Of a stretch of 64,000 bases of DNA, positions 26,991 through 35,404 are shown piece after piece. The notes under the pieces were generated by a model. The model did no database searches. It had not been told where the DNA came from and saw only the letters and a list, made by a program, of their open reading frames with translations. Origin of the DNA: Flavobacterium sp. LC2016-12. GTDB lineage: Bacteria; Bacteroidota; Bacteroidia; Flavobacteriales; Flavobacteriaceae. Position 1 is the first letter of the stretch. The number at the start of each line of letters is the position of its first letter. The position numbers and the translations under genes are program-made. The stretch lies in assembly GCF_015351595.1 (NCBI RefSeq), contig NZ_JADKPT010000014.1, positions 62,001 through 126,000 of the forward strand. The letters are read 5' to 3'.

Positions 26991-28181
26991 ATGAGAATTA
27001 AAGAGAATTTGTATAATAAGAGAATTATTTCGATTGACGCCTTACGCGGAATTACCATTTTTATAATGATTTTTGTAAATGAGTTGGCAAGTGTTAAAAA
27101 TGTCCCACAGTGGATGAAACACATGCCAGCCGATGCAGACGCTATGACTTTTGTTGATCTTGTTTTTCCATCTTTTTTATTTATTGTCGGAATGTCAATT
27201 CCGTTTGCCTTTAATGCAAGATTATTAAAAGGGGATAGTGCCAGAACGATTTGGACTCATACTTTAAAACGTGCAGTAGCATTAATTATTATTGGTGTTT
27301 TTATGGTCAATGCAGAGTACGGTTATGATGCTTCAAAAATGTTAATTGCGCCGGCATTTTGGGGACTTTTAGCATATGCGATGCCGATTCCTATTTGGAA
27401 TAAATATCCTAAAGATTTTCCTGTTTGGTTAAAAAACACCTTCCAATATGGCGGTATGTTAGTTTTAGTAGGGCTTTACTTTTTATATGTTCAGGATACT
27501 GGAGAAATCGGAATGACACCAAAATGGTGGGGAATTCTGGGTTTAATTGGTTGGGCTTACCTGTTTACAGTAGTTTACTATTGGTTGGTCTCTGGAAAAT
27601 TGTGGGCGATGATTGCTTTTTTAGTAATTTGTATAGCAGCAAATGCTATGAATTTAATTGAAGGATCTGCGATACAGCAATTTTCGTCGTTGAGTTTTAT
27701 AGCTGGACATTTAACTCACGCATCCTTAGTAAGCGCTGGTGTAATTATTTCGTTGTTATTTTTTGATCGAAAAATTGCCCTTAAAATCAATTGGCCTGTA
27801 ATTGGTTTTGCCTTTTTCTTTTTTGCTGTCGGTTATCTTCTTCGTCCTTATTTTGGAATTTCAAAAATAAAAGGAACACCTTCATGGACTATGTTTTCAG
27901 CTGGAATCTGTACGGTCTTGTTTTACTTTCTTTATTGGTTAATGGAAATCAAAAAACAAACAAAATGGAGTAATTTCTTCATGCCTGCTGCTGCAAATCC
28001 TCTGTTGATTTATATTTTACCAGGTGCAATTTATTATTTTAATTTAGCTTTCAAAATAGAAATTATACCCGGGTATTTCAGAGAGGGAGTTCCAGGAATT
28101 ATTTGGAGTTTAATCTTTTCAACGATTATGTTATTGGTGATGAAAATCTGCAATAAGTACAAAATACAATTACATCTTTAA
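26991..28181 (+). CDS. DUF5009 / HGSNAT-like membrane acyltransferase, copy 1
   Basis: A multi-pass inner-membrane protein of 396 aa with about ten hydrophobic helices. The N-terminal RIISIDALRGITIFIMIFVN with a later VDLVFPSFLFIVGMSIPFAF is the pattern of heparan-alpha-glucosaminide N-acetyltransferase homologues (DUF5009). Bacterial members are thought to acylate glycans across the membrane; the substrate is unknown. A second member lies at 43.1-44.4 kb. It stands alone between the YwqE gene (divergent) and small secreted genes (convergent). Confidence 0.88.
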   Translation: MRIKENLYNKRIISIDALRGITIFIMIFVNELASVKNVPQWMKHMPADADAMTFVDLVFPSFLFIVGMSIPFAFNARLLKGDSARTIWTHTLKRAVALIIIGVFMVNAEYGYDASKMLIAPAFWGLLAYAMPIPIWNKYPKDFPVWLKNTFQYGGMLVLVGLYFLYVQDTGEIGMTPKWWGILGLIGWAYLFTVVYYWLVSGKLWAMIAFLVICIAANAMNLIEGSAIQQFSSLSFIAGHLTHASLVSAGVIISLLFFDRKIALKINWPVIGFAFFFFAVGYLLRPYFGISKIKGTPSWTMFSAGICTVLFYFLYWLMEIKKQTKWSNFFMPAAANPLLIYILPGAIYYFNLAFKIEIIPGYFREGVPGIIWSLIFSTIMLLVMKICNKYKIQLHL

Positions 28182-28193
28182 GAAAGTTGTTTT

Positions 28194-28236
28194 TGTTTCA
28201 GGTTTCAAGTTTAGGTTTGGAGAACTTGAAACTTGA
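28194..28236. repeat. tttcaagtt inverted repeat in spacer
   Basis: Arms 28203-28211 and 28223-28231 (tttcaagtt / aacttgaaa). The left part shares 21 identical nucleotides with a stretch inside the radical SAM gene at about 56317-56337. Confidence 0.7.
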
Positions 28237-28243
28237 AATAATT

Positions 28244-28645
28244 CTATCTAATACGTTTAAAAGATATCGGTCCTTCTCTTTTTTTATTGTCTATAAAAGT
28301 GCCTTCAAGTGTGTTTCCATCTTCTGATAAAGTTAGGGTATGTGTGCCTTTTGTTGCCCAGCCTTCAATAGGAAGCGTGACGTCAACAGTATAAATAATG
28401 TTATTTCCTTTTCTTATTCCCGTTCCGCTTTCAACAATTTTTTGTCCTTTCCATTCTAAATAATGAGAGAAAATTACTTTTCCATTTTGTTCAGATATAA
28501 TTGCAACAGTATTTTGAACGCCGGAATTAATGTCTTCCCAAACACCATTTATATCAGTCTTAGAATCATCTTTTTTATTTTGGCTAAAGCCGAAGTTTGA
28601 AAATAGCATTCCAAAGAAAAATAAAAGAATAAGTTTTGTTTTCAT
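28244..28645 (-). CDS. Small secreted protein, lipocalin-like fold suspected
   Basis: A 133-residue protein with signal peptide MKTKLILLFFFGMLFSNFGFS. The mature part begins DINGVWEDINSGVQNTVAII and ends in strands ending GPISFKRIR, a short beta-barrel pattern as in DUF2147/lipocalin-like domains. It follows the 28650-29222 gene after 4 nt on the same strand, so the two are probably one transcript. Function unknown. Confidence 0.7.
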   Translation of the reverse strand: MKTKLILLFFFGMLFSNFGFSQNKKDDSKTDINGVWEDINSGVQNTVAIISEQNGKVIFSHYLEWKGQKIVESGTGIRKGNNIIYTVDVTLPIEGWATKGTHTLTLSEDGNTLEGTFIDNKKREGPISFKRIR

Positions 28646-28649
28646 GATT

Positions 28650-29222
28650 TTAAATTTGAACGATAACTGATTTAATTGCTAAAAATGCTCCCGAAACAGG
28701 ATTGTAATTCACAAAATTAAATTTACAAAGATTGTGGATATTCAACAGTTTTCCGTCTGCTAATCCATCTTGTTTAAAGTTTTTCCATGGAATTTTTAAC
28801 GTTGTAAATTTATCTGGAGAGGCGGGTAAATCAACTCTGGGATGTGAGCCTCCGTGAACACAACCACTTCCTTCTTCATTTCCTTCACGAGCCTGAATTT
28901 TTATTAGATGTGATGATTTATAGATAACCTTTAAATATTTGGAGTCATTGGATAATTTTTTAGGAGTGCCATCATTCGATTCTGAAGGTATAATGGCTAC
29001 ATTCAATTCGATTTCTCCAATGGGATTGTCTTTTGCTGTAACCCTTATAATTCCTTTTTTAAGGCGAGTTGAATTAATAATTTCCTGACTTTCTTTAGCT
29101 GGTCCGGCAATAAACCATGTATTCGATTTTACGAGATCTATATCTTTATCTGTCTCATTTTTTACATTAAAATTTAAAGTTAGAAAGAGTAGTACTGTTA
29201 ATAAAAAAGACAAACGAATCAT
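28650..29222 (-). CDS. Secreted protein with jelly-roll-like domain, function unknown
   Basis: A 190-residue protein with an N-terminal signal segment (IRLSFLLTVLLFLTLNFNV). The mature part is beta-rich with a two-Cys element (GSGCVHGGSHPRVDLPA and IHNLCKFNF), and ends in KFTTLKIPWKNFKQDG like carbohydrate-binding modules of the galactose-binding type. The resemblance is weak. First gene of a two-gene set with the small secreted protein downstream. Confidence 0.65.
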   Translation of the reverse strand: MIRLSFLLTVLLFLTLNFNVKNETDKDIDLVKSNTWFIAGPAKESQEIINSTRLKKGIIRVTAKDNPIGEIELNVAIIPSESNDGTPKKLSNDSKYLKVIYKSSHLIKIQAREGNEEGSGCVHGGSHPRVDLPASPDKFTTLKIPWKNFKQDGLADGKLLNIHNLCKFNFVNYNPVSGAFLAIKSVIVQI

Positions 29223-29369
29223 TTTAAAATCTATTTTAAAGAATTAATCTATCCTTCAAATATACCTTTTCTAAATGATTTTGATTTCTTTCTTTAATTC
29301 TTTTCAAAATAATGTATTTGTCTTAATAAAATTTTAAATTTGTAAGAATGCATTCTTAAAAGCTTTTTA

Positions 29370-30554
29370 ATGAATAGTTTAAAAGTCAAGTTTATCTGGT
29401 TTGTTTTTTTTATTTCGCCATTTTGTTATTCGCAAAATGACAGTACGGCTATGGAAAGCAAGGATATTTTAGATGTCATTCGAAAAATATTTAAAAAAAA
29501 TGATTCGACAAACGTTCAAAATGATAAAAAGCTTGCTTTTTCGTTATTGCCTGTTCCTGTTGGTGCTAATAATTCAAATGGACTAGTAGTTTCTTTTTTA
29601 ACGACTTTTTATTTAGGCGAAGATCATGAAAGGACCAATATGTCCCAAGTTTCTTTTTCACCTTATTTTAGTTTTAGCAATCAATACGTTTTTCCTATTC
29701 AATCTTATATCTATACAAAAGATAATAAATGGAATTTCATAGGAGATTATCGTTATCTTATTTATCCGCAGCTTACTTACGGGCTTGGAGATCATAATGC
29801 TACAGACGAAATGTCGACTTTAGATTATCAACAATGGCGTTTTTATCAGTTTGTTACCCGAAAAGTAGTAGGTAATTATCGATTGGGAATAGGATTTCTA
29901 TATGATAATTATCAAAACATATCAGAGGAATCCTATATTGATGAAGAAACAGATTATGTGAAATATATGAATGGAGATTTTTCAGATGAAACTTCTTTTG
30001 GGTTTGCTATCCAGGGTTTATATGATTCCAGGAAAAATATAGTTAATCCGGAGGGAGGGCTTTATGTTGAAGCCGATTTGAGAATTAATACAAGTGGTGT
30101 CGACGGAAATAAATGGCAATCTTTATATTTTGATGCTCGTAAATATCATTCTTTTAGTAAAACTAAACATCGTGTTTGGGCTTCACGCGCTTTCTATTGG
30201 TCAACTTTTGGAGGTAAACCCCATTACCTTGATTTACCAAGTATAGGCTGGGATCGCGATGGAAAAACAGGGAGAGGTTTTACAAAAAACAGATATCGTA
30301 GTAATGCACTGATTTATTTGGAAACGGAGTACAGAACGGACATTACCAGAAATGGTTTTTTTGGAGCTGTCTTTTTTGGTAATATTTCGTCTGTTTCTCA
30401 GTTAGATACCTATAAATTTGATAAATGGCATCCGGCTATCGGAACCGGAATCCGAATTAAATGGAACAAAAAAAACAACAGTAATCTGGCCTTAGATTAC
30501 GGAGTCAGTAAAAACGATTGGTCTTTGCGATTGGGATTAACAGAAAATTTCTAA
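29370..30554 (+). CDS. BamA/TamA-family (Omp85) outer-membrane barrel protein
   Basis: A 394-residue outer-membrane barrel with signal peptide MNSLKVKFIWFVFFISPFCYS and no POTRA domains. Barrel strands include YDSRKNIVNPEGGLYVEAD and GRGFTKNRYRSNALIYLETE; GRGF corresponds to the conserved RGF/RGY element of Omp85 loop 6. The terminal strand ends LRLGLTENF with a final aromatic, as outer-membrane proteins do. It precedes a GT2 gene by 30 nt and probably shares its transcript. Its transport role is unknown. Confidence 0.82.
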   Translation: MNSLKVKFIWFVFFISPFCYSQNDSTAMESKDILDVIRKIFKKNDSTNVQNDKKLAFSLLPVPVGANNSNGLVVSFLTTFYLGEDHERTNMSQVSFSPYFSFSNQYVFPIQSYIYTKDNKWNFIGDYRYLIYPQLTYGLGDHNATDEMSTLDYQQWRFYQFVTRKVVGNYRLGIGFLYDNYQNISEESYIDEETDYVKYMNGDFSDETSFGFAIQGLYDSRKNIVNPEGGLYVEADLRINTSGVDGNKWQSLYFDARKYHSFSKTKHRVWASRAFYWSTFGGKPHYLDLPSIGWDRDGKTGRGFTKNRYRSNALIYLETEYRTDITRNGFFGAVFFGNISSVSQLDTYKFDKWHPAIGTGIRIKWNKKNNSNLALDYGVSKNDWSLRLGLTENF

Positions 30555-30584
30555 CTTTCCAAAAAATCAACAGTCCAATCTTTC

Positions 30585-31748
30585 ATGCAACTATCGGTAA
30601 TTATCCTTAATTATAATGTGCGTTACTTTCTGGAACAATGCGTTTTAAGTGTTCAGGAAGCAATCGGTAAACTTGATGCGGAAATTATTGTCATCGATAA
30701 TAATTCGACTGATGATAGTTGTTTGATGATGCAAGAGCGCTTTCCGTTAGTAAAATTGATTCAAAACAAAGAAAATTTCGGATTTCCAAAAGGGAATAAC
30801 ATTGGCGTTTTTGAGGCAAAAGGAAAATACATTTGTATTCTAAATCCGGATACAGTTGTTGCAGAAGATACTTTTGCTAAAATTTTGGCTTTCGCCGAAG
30901 GGCAAAATAATTACGGAATTATAGGTTGTAAATTAATTGATGGAACCGGAAGTTTTCTACCAGAAAGTAAACGCGGAGTTCCAACACCTTGGGTTGCTTT
31001 TACAAAGATTTTCGGTTTATATAAAGCTTTTCCAAATTGGAAACTTTTTAATCAATACTACGCTCAGCATATAAATGAAAATGAAACAGGAAAAGTAGAA
31101 ATTCTGGTTGGTGCTTTTATGTTTATGCAACGCGATTTCTATCTCGAACTTGGTGGTTTTGATGAAGATTGTTTTATGTATGCCGATGATATAGATTTGT
31201 CTTATCGCGCGTTACAAAAGCAAAAGTCAAATTACTATTTTCACGAAACTACAGTAATACATTATAAAGGAGAAAGTACGGTTAAAGATGAAAAATACAT
31301 GAATCGTTTTCAGGAAGCGATGAATTTCTTTTATCAAAAACATTTTAAGAAATCATGGTTTTTTACCTTTTTTATTAAAATCGGTATTGTCCTTTTTTCA
31401 TTTATAAAAATGTTTCAGGGAAAACCAAAAACAAAATCTGCACCTGAAACCTATATTTTTTACTCTTCAAATGAAATTTTGTCTGAAAAATTACCTTCTA
31501 TTTTGAAAAATAAAGTGCGGTTTTTCGATTTCAAAAAAGAAAAAATGGTAAATTCGTGCCTTGTTTTAAGGGCTGGTAAGACGGAGATAATTTTGGATAA
31601 TCAGTATGTTTCATTCAAAAAATGTATCAAAATCATAGAAACTCTTAAAGATAAGAACATTACTTTTAAGATTTTCCCCAAAAACTCAAATTTTATAATA
31701 GGAAGTGATTCGCGAAATGACAGGGGGCAAATTATAAAAATCGAGTAA
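30585..31748 (+). CDS. Glycosyltransferase family 2 with membrane-associated C-terminus
   Basis: A 387-residue GT-A fold glycosyltransferase. The N-terminus MQLSVIILNYNVRYFLEQ with the nucleotide-sugar motif IVIDNNSTDDS near residue 40, the DxD region (CILNPDTVV), and an MYADDIDLSYRA element are typical of GT2 rhamnosyl/glucosyl-type enzymes. A hydrophobic stretch near residue 260 (WFFTFFIKIGIVLFSFIKMF) anchors it to the membrane, and about 110 C-terminal residues form an extra domain I do not recognise. Likely acts in envelope glycan synthesis. Confidence 0.87.
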   Translation: MQLSVIILNYNVRYFLEQCVLSVQEAIGKLDAEIIVIDNNSTDDSCLMMQERFPLVKLIQNKENFGFPKGNNIGVFEAKGKYICILNPDTVVAEDTFAKILAFAEGQNNYGIIGCKLIDGTGSFLPESKRGVPTPWVAFTKIFGLYKAFPNWKLFNQYYAQHINENETGKVEILVGAFMFMQRDFYLELGGFDEDCFMYADDIDLSYRALQKQKSNYYFHETTVIHYKGESTVKDEKYMNRFQEAMNFFYQKHFKKSWFFTFFIKIGIVLFSFIKMFQGKPKTKSAPETYIFYSSNEILSEKLPSILKNKVRFFDFKKEKMVNSCLVLRAGKTEIILDNQYVSFKKCIKIIETLKDKNITFKIFPKNSNFIIGSDSRNDRGQIIKIE

Positions 31749-31832
31749 AAAATTATATTAAGTGTAATTTATATATAAAATATTCAGTAATTTCGCAATC
31801 AGAAAATCAAAATCACCCTTGAGGTTAACAAT

Positions 31833-33158
31833 ATGGCAAGATTTGAATTAAAACTTCCTAAAATGGGAGAAAGTGTCGCTGAAGCAACTATTACCAACTG
31901 GTTGAAAGAAGTAGGAGACAAAATTGAAGCTGATGAAGCTGTACTGGAAATTGCAACTGATAAAGTTGATAGTGAGGTACCAAGCGAAGTGTCAGGAATC
32001 TTAGTTGAGCAATTATTTGGTAAAGATGATTTGGTTCAGGTAGGACAGACTATTGCAATTATTGAAACTGAAGGTGATGCTCCAACTGCTGCTATAGTAG
32101 AGGAAACGACCGCTCCTGCAGAAGTTGCAGAAATTGAAAAAACTATAGAAACAGCTCAGGAAACTGTTGCGGCTCCACAAGATTTTTCAGGATCTGATAA
32201 ATTCTTTTCTCCTTTGGTGAAAAATATTGCTAAAGAAGAAGGTATTTCTATTGCTGAGCTTGATAGTATTCAGGGTTCAGGAAAAGACGGCCGTGTAACA
32301 AAAGAAGATATTTTAAAATATATAGAAGATCGTAAATCTGGTGTCGTAACTCCAAAGGTTGCTGAACCTGCAAAAACGGTTGAACCGGTAAAAGTTGCGG
32401 AACCAGTAGTTCAAAAAAGCCAGCAAGCGGTACCGGTTTCTGTAAATGGAGGTGATGAAATTATCGAAATGGACAGAATGCGTAAACTGATTTCAGGATA
32501 CATGGTAGCTTCTGTGCAAACTTCAGCTCACGTTCAGTCATTTATTGAAGTTGATGTAACGAATATTGTAAAATGGAGAGATAAAGTTAAAGCGGCTTTC
32601 GAAAAAAGAGAAGGTGAGAAGTTGACCTTTACTCCAATTATGATGGAAGCAGTTGCAAAAGCATTGAAAGATTTTCCTGGAATGAACATTTCTGTTGATG
32701 GCGATTATATCATCAAAAAGAAAAATATAAATTTAGGAATGGCAGCAGCTTTGCCAAACGGAAACTTAATTGTGCCTGTAATTAAAAATGCAGATCAGTT
32801 AAATCTTGTTGGAATGGCAAAAGCGGTAAACGATTTAGGAAACCGTGCAAAAGCTGGAAAACTAAAACCAGACGATACACAAGGCGGAACTTATACGGTA
32901 ACAAACGTTGGTACTTTTGGAAGTGTTTTTGGAACGCCAATTATCAATCAGCCTCAGGTGGGAATCTTAGCACTTGGTGCGATTCGTAAAGTGCCTGCGG
33001 TTATCGAAACTCCGGAAGGTGACTTTATTGGAATCCGTCAAAAAATGTTCTTGTCGCACTCTTACGACCACAGAGTTGTAGATGGTGCTTTAGGAGGAAG
33101 CTTTGTAAAAAGAGTGGCCGAATATTTAGAAGCTTTTGATGTAGACAGAGATTTCTAA
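31833..33158 (+). CDS. 2-oxoacid dehydrogenase E2 (dihydrolipoyl acyltransferase)
   Basis: Core of a 2-oxo acid dehydrogenase complex; moves acyl groups from lipoamide to CoA. Domains: one lipoyl domain with the lipoylated Lys in EIATDKVDSEV (residue about 47), a Pro/Glu-rich linker, a peripheral-subunit-binding domain (KNIAKEEGISIAELDSIQGS), a second linker, and the catalytic domain ending in HSYDHRVVDGALGGSF. Length 441 aa fits BkdB-type or generic branched-chain E2. The E1 and E3 genes are not adjacent. Starts after an AT-rich spacer of about 85 nt. Confidence 0.92.
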   Translation: MARFELKLPKMGESVAEATITNWLKEVGDKIEADEAVLEIATDKVDSEVPSEVSGILVEQLFGKDDLVQVGQTIAIIETEGDAPTAAIVEETTAPAEVAEIEKTIETAQETVAAPQDFSGSDKFFSPLVKNIAKEEGISIAELDSIQGSGKDGRVTKEDILKYIEDRKSGVVTPKVAEPAKTVEPVKVAEPVVQKSQQAVPVSVNGGDEIIEMDRMRKLISGYMVASVQTSAHVQSFIEVDVTNIVKWRDKVKAAFEKREGEKLTFTPIMMEAVAKALKDFPGMNISVDGDYIIKKKNINLGMAAALPNGNLIVPVIKNADQLNLVGMAKAVNDLGNRAKAGKLKPDDTQGGTYTVTNVGTFGSVFGTPIINQPQVGILALGAIRKVPAVIETPEGDFIGIRQKMFLSHSYDHRVVDGALGGSFVKRVAEYLEAFDVDRDF

Positions 33159-33180
33159 ATCAAATTAATAAATAAAATGA

Positions 33181-33214
33181 AACCCGGAAAATTGAAAAAT
33201 TTTCCGGGTTTTTT
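33181..33214 (+). terminator. Rho-independent terminator of the E2 gene
   Basis: Perfect 12-nt arms 33181-33192 and 33199-33210 (aacccggaaaat / attttccgggtt) followed by T's. Confidence 0.9.
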
Positions 33215-33347
33215 CGTTTAGAGAAAAGGGGAGAATAATTTAAATAAACTCGGTAAATCGATGTTTTTTCAAATTGTAATCACAAATAAATGTCTATTTT
33301 AACTAAAAAAAATAAAAAATAAGAGGTAGAAATTCGGCTTTAAAAAT

Positions 33348-33355
33348 TACATTTG
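33348..33355 (+). promoter_or_regulatory. -7 promoter box for the exonuclease gene
   Basis: TACATTTG, matching TAnnTTTG, 20 nt before the ATG. No -33 element seen. Confidence 0.5.
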
Positions 33356-33375
33356 TAATCTTATAAAAACTAAAA

Positions 33376-34146
33376 ATGGAACTGAAACTCAACAAACCAA
33401 TCTGCTTTTTTGATCTTGAAACAACCGGAATTGACATCGGAAAAGATCGAATCGTAGAGATTTCGATATTCAAAGTTTTTCCAAACGGAAATAAAGAAAG
33501 TAAAACTTGGTTGGTGAATCCGACAATTCCAATTCCACCTCAAACAACTGCGGTACATGGTATTACTGACGAAAAAGTAGCTAATGAGCCTACTTTTAAT
33601 GAATTGGCGCCACAAATCCATAATATGATTAAGGACAGTGACTTAGGTGGTTTTAATTCAGACCGTTTTGATATTCCGTTATTGGCAGAAGAATTATTAC
33701 GTGCCGGAGTTGATTTTGATATGAAGAATAAAGTTTCGGTAGATGTGCAGACTATTTTTCATAAAATGGAGGAGCGTACTTTAAGTGCAGCTTTGAAATT
33801 TTACTGCGGAAAAAGTTTAGAAAATGCCCATTCTGCAGAAGCAGATACAATGGCAACTTACGAAATTTTAAAAGCACAATTAGACCGTTATCCGGATTTG
33901 GAAAATGATATGAAATCATTATCTGAATTTACGACCCGTAAAAAAATTGCCGATTTTGCCGGAATGATAGCTTTTGATGCGGATAATGAAGAAATTTTTA
34001 CCTTCGGAAAACACAAAGGTGTAAAAGTAGATAAAGTTTTAGAGACAGAACCTGGTTATTTCAGCTGGATTCAAAATGCTGATTTTCCGTTGTATACCAA
34101 AAAAGTTCTGACAGCTATTAAGTTAAGAAAGTTAAATACAAAATAA
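33376..34146 (+). CDS. DnaQ-like 3'-5' exonuclease
   Basis: A 256-residue exonuclease of the DEDDh type. Exo I CFFDLETTGID near residue 10, Exo II region NSDRFDIPLLAEEL near 95, and Exo III HSAEADTMATYEIL near 153 carry the four acidic residues and the His. A C-terminal extension of about 80 residues contains IAFDADNEEIFTFGKHKG and a final basic helix. It resembles the DNA polymerase III epsilon family but lacks a tau/alpha linkage in view. Likely DNA repair or proofreading. Confidence 0.92.
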   Translation: MELKLNKPICFFDLETTGIDIGKDRIVEISIFKVFPNGNKESKTWLVNPTIPIPPQTTAVHGITDEKVANEPTFNELAPQIHNMIKDSDLGGFNSDRFDIPLLAEELLRAGVDFDMKNKVSVDVQTIFHKMEERTLSAALKFYCGKSLENAHSAEADTMATYEILKAQLDRYPDLENDMKSLSEFTTRKKIADFAGMIAFDADNEEIFTFGKHKGVKVDKVLETEPGYFSWIQNADFPLYTKKVLTAIKLRKLNTK

Positions 34147-34149
34147 AGT

Positions 34150-34232
34150 TTTCAATGTTCAGTTTTTAGTATTCAGTTTTTGGATGCTAAGCAATTTACT
34201 GAACACTAAAAACTGAGAACTGAAAACTAAAA
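34150..34232. repeat. Inverted word repeat between exonuclease and FAH genes
   Basis: Words cagtttttagt on the left and actaaaaactg on the right pair, with cagtttttgg and actgaaaact variants. A degenerate Flavobacterium spacer repeat. Confidence 0.65.
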
Positions 34233-34234
34233 AA

Positions 34235-34846
34235 ATGAAGATTATCTGTATCGGTAGAAATTATACCAATCATATCGAAGAATTAAAAAACGAACGTCCA
34301 ACAGAACCGGTGATTTTTATGAAACCGGATTCGGCGGTTTTATTAAAACAGCATCCGTTTGTAATCCCTGAATTTTCTGAAGAAATTCATCACGAAATAG
34401 AGATAATTGTTAAAATTAATAAGGTAGGAAAGTATATTGAACCTAAGTTTGCGCATAAATACTATGATGAAATTAGTGTGGGTATCGATTTTACTGCCAG
34501 AGATTTACAGGATAAATTAAAAGCAAAAGGGTTGCCTTGGGAAAAAGCAAAAGCATTTGATGGTTCTGCGGTCATTGGAGATTTTTTACCAAAAACTGAT
34601 TTTGTTTCAATGGAAAACCTTAGTTTTGAGTTGACAAATAATTCTCAAATCGTTCAAAAAGGTAATACATCCCTTATGCTCTGGAAAATTGATGAGCTAA
34701 TTGCATATGTATCACAATATTTTACGCTAAAAATTGGAGATATTATATTTACTGGTACACCCGAAGGGGTTGCATCTGTCAAGCCAAACGATGTTTTGGA
34801 AGGCTTTTTAGAAGAGAAAAAATTATTTAGAATACAGGTAAAGTAA
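34235..34846 (+). CDS. Fumarylacetoacetate hydrolase (FAH) family protein
   Basis: A 203-residue protein of the FAH fold, active on acylpyruvates or similar beta-diketo acids. Motifs: KIICIGRNYTNHIEELKNE at the N-terminus, the metal-binding HHEIEIIVKIN (EVE-like), GIDFTARDLQDKLKAKGLPW and a C-terminal GDIIFTGTPEGV. The length and motifs fit the single-domain acylpyruvase group. The stop codon overlaps the next start (taATG), so FAH and the Hpt gene are translationally coupled. The physiological substrate is unknown. Confidence 0.92.
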   Translation: MKIICIGRNYTNHIEELKNERPTEPVIFMKPDSAVLLKQHPFVIPEFSEEIHHEIEIIVKINKVGKYIEPKFAHKYYDEISVGIDFTARDLQDKLKAKGLPWEKAKAFDGSAVIGDFLPKTDFVSMENLSFELTNNSQIVQKGNTSLMLWKIDELIAYVSQYFTLKIGDIIFTGTPEGVASVKPNDVLEGFLEEKKLFRIQVK

Positions 34847-35190
34847 TGGCTTTAAAATACAACCTTTCGAAAGTATATGCACTTTCAGACAATGATCCGG
34901 AATTTGTAAATGAAATTCTTAAATTATTTGTAACTGAAGTTCCTGAGGATTTGAAACAAATCAAAGAAGGAATTAAAAAGAAGGATCATAAATACGCTTA
35001 TGCCTATGCGCATAAAATAAAACCTACTTTAGATTTAATTGGTTTAAATGTAGCTTTTGAAGAAATCTTACAGGTCGAAGCCTGGACAAAAGCTGAAGGC
35101 AAGAAAAAAGAAATTATTGAAACTTTCAAAAGCATAAAAATACAAGTTAAAGAAGCGATTAAAGAAATCAAAAAAGACTTTGACGTATAA
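34846..35190 (+). CDS. Hpt domain phosphotransfer protein
   Basis: A 114-residue single-domain histidine phosphotransfer protein. The phosphorylatable His is in AYAHKIKPTLDLIGL near residue 50, with a helical layout (DPEFVNEILKLFVTEVPEDL before it). It has no kinase or receiver domain attached; the phosphodonor is encoded elsewhere. It overlaps the FAH gene by one nucleotide. An Hpt tied to an FAH gene is unusual; the pair could simply be a conserved transcription unit in this group. Confidence 0.82.
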   Translation: MALKYNLSKVYALSDNDPEFVNEILKLFVTEVPEDLKQIKEGIKKKDHKYAYAYAHKIKPTLDLIGLNVAFEEILQVEAWTKAEGKKKEIIETFKSIKIQVKEAIKEIKKDFDV

Positions 35191-35193
35191 TTT

Positions 35194-35345
35194 GGGCGTA
35201 CTCCTATTTTTGCCCTTTTTTAGATTAGGTCAAAAATAGGGTCGGGTCATCCGCTATATCTTTTGTTCTAGAAAATTTTCGTTTAACGACTTCTTATTGT
35301 TTGTCACAAAAGGATGTCATTTCTACCCCTCACGCAAATCGTTCT
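35194..35345. repeat. Flavobacterium-type complex repeat element, copy A
   Basis: About 150 nt beginning gggcgta and ending near ccctcacgcaa. A hairpin pairs 35203-35212 with 35231-35240 (cctatttttg / caaaaatagg), and a wider pair ATCTTTTGT (35258-35266) and ACAAAAGGAT (35306-35315) forms the core. Copy B at 41.5 kb shares this core in the opposite orientation. It looks like a multicopy structured element, possibly the Flavo-1 RNA family; that name is unverified. Confidence 0.55.
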
Positions 35346-35404
35346 CGTAACAACCTACTTTCTAATAATGACTTACGATCTGGTAAGTAAAAAAATACAT
35401 TTAC

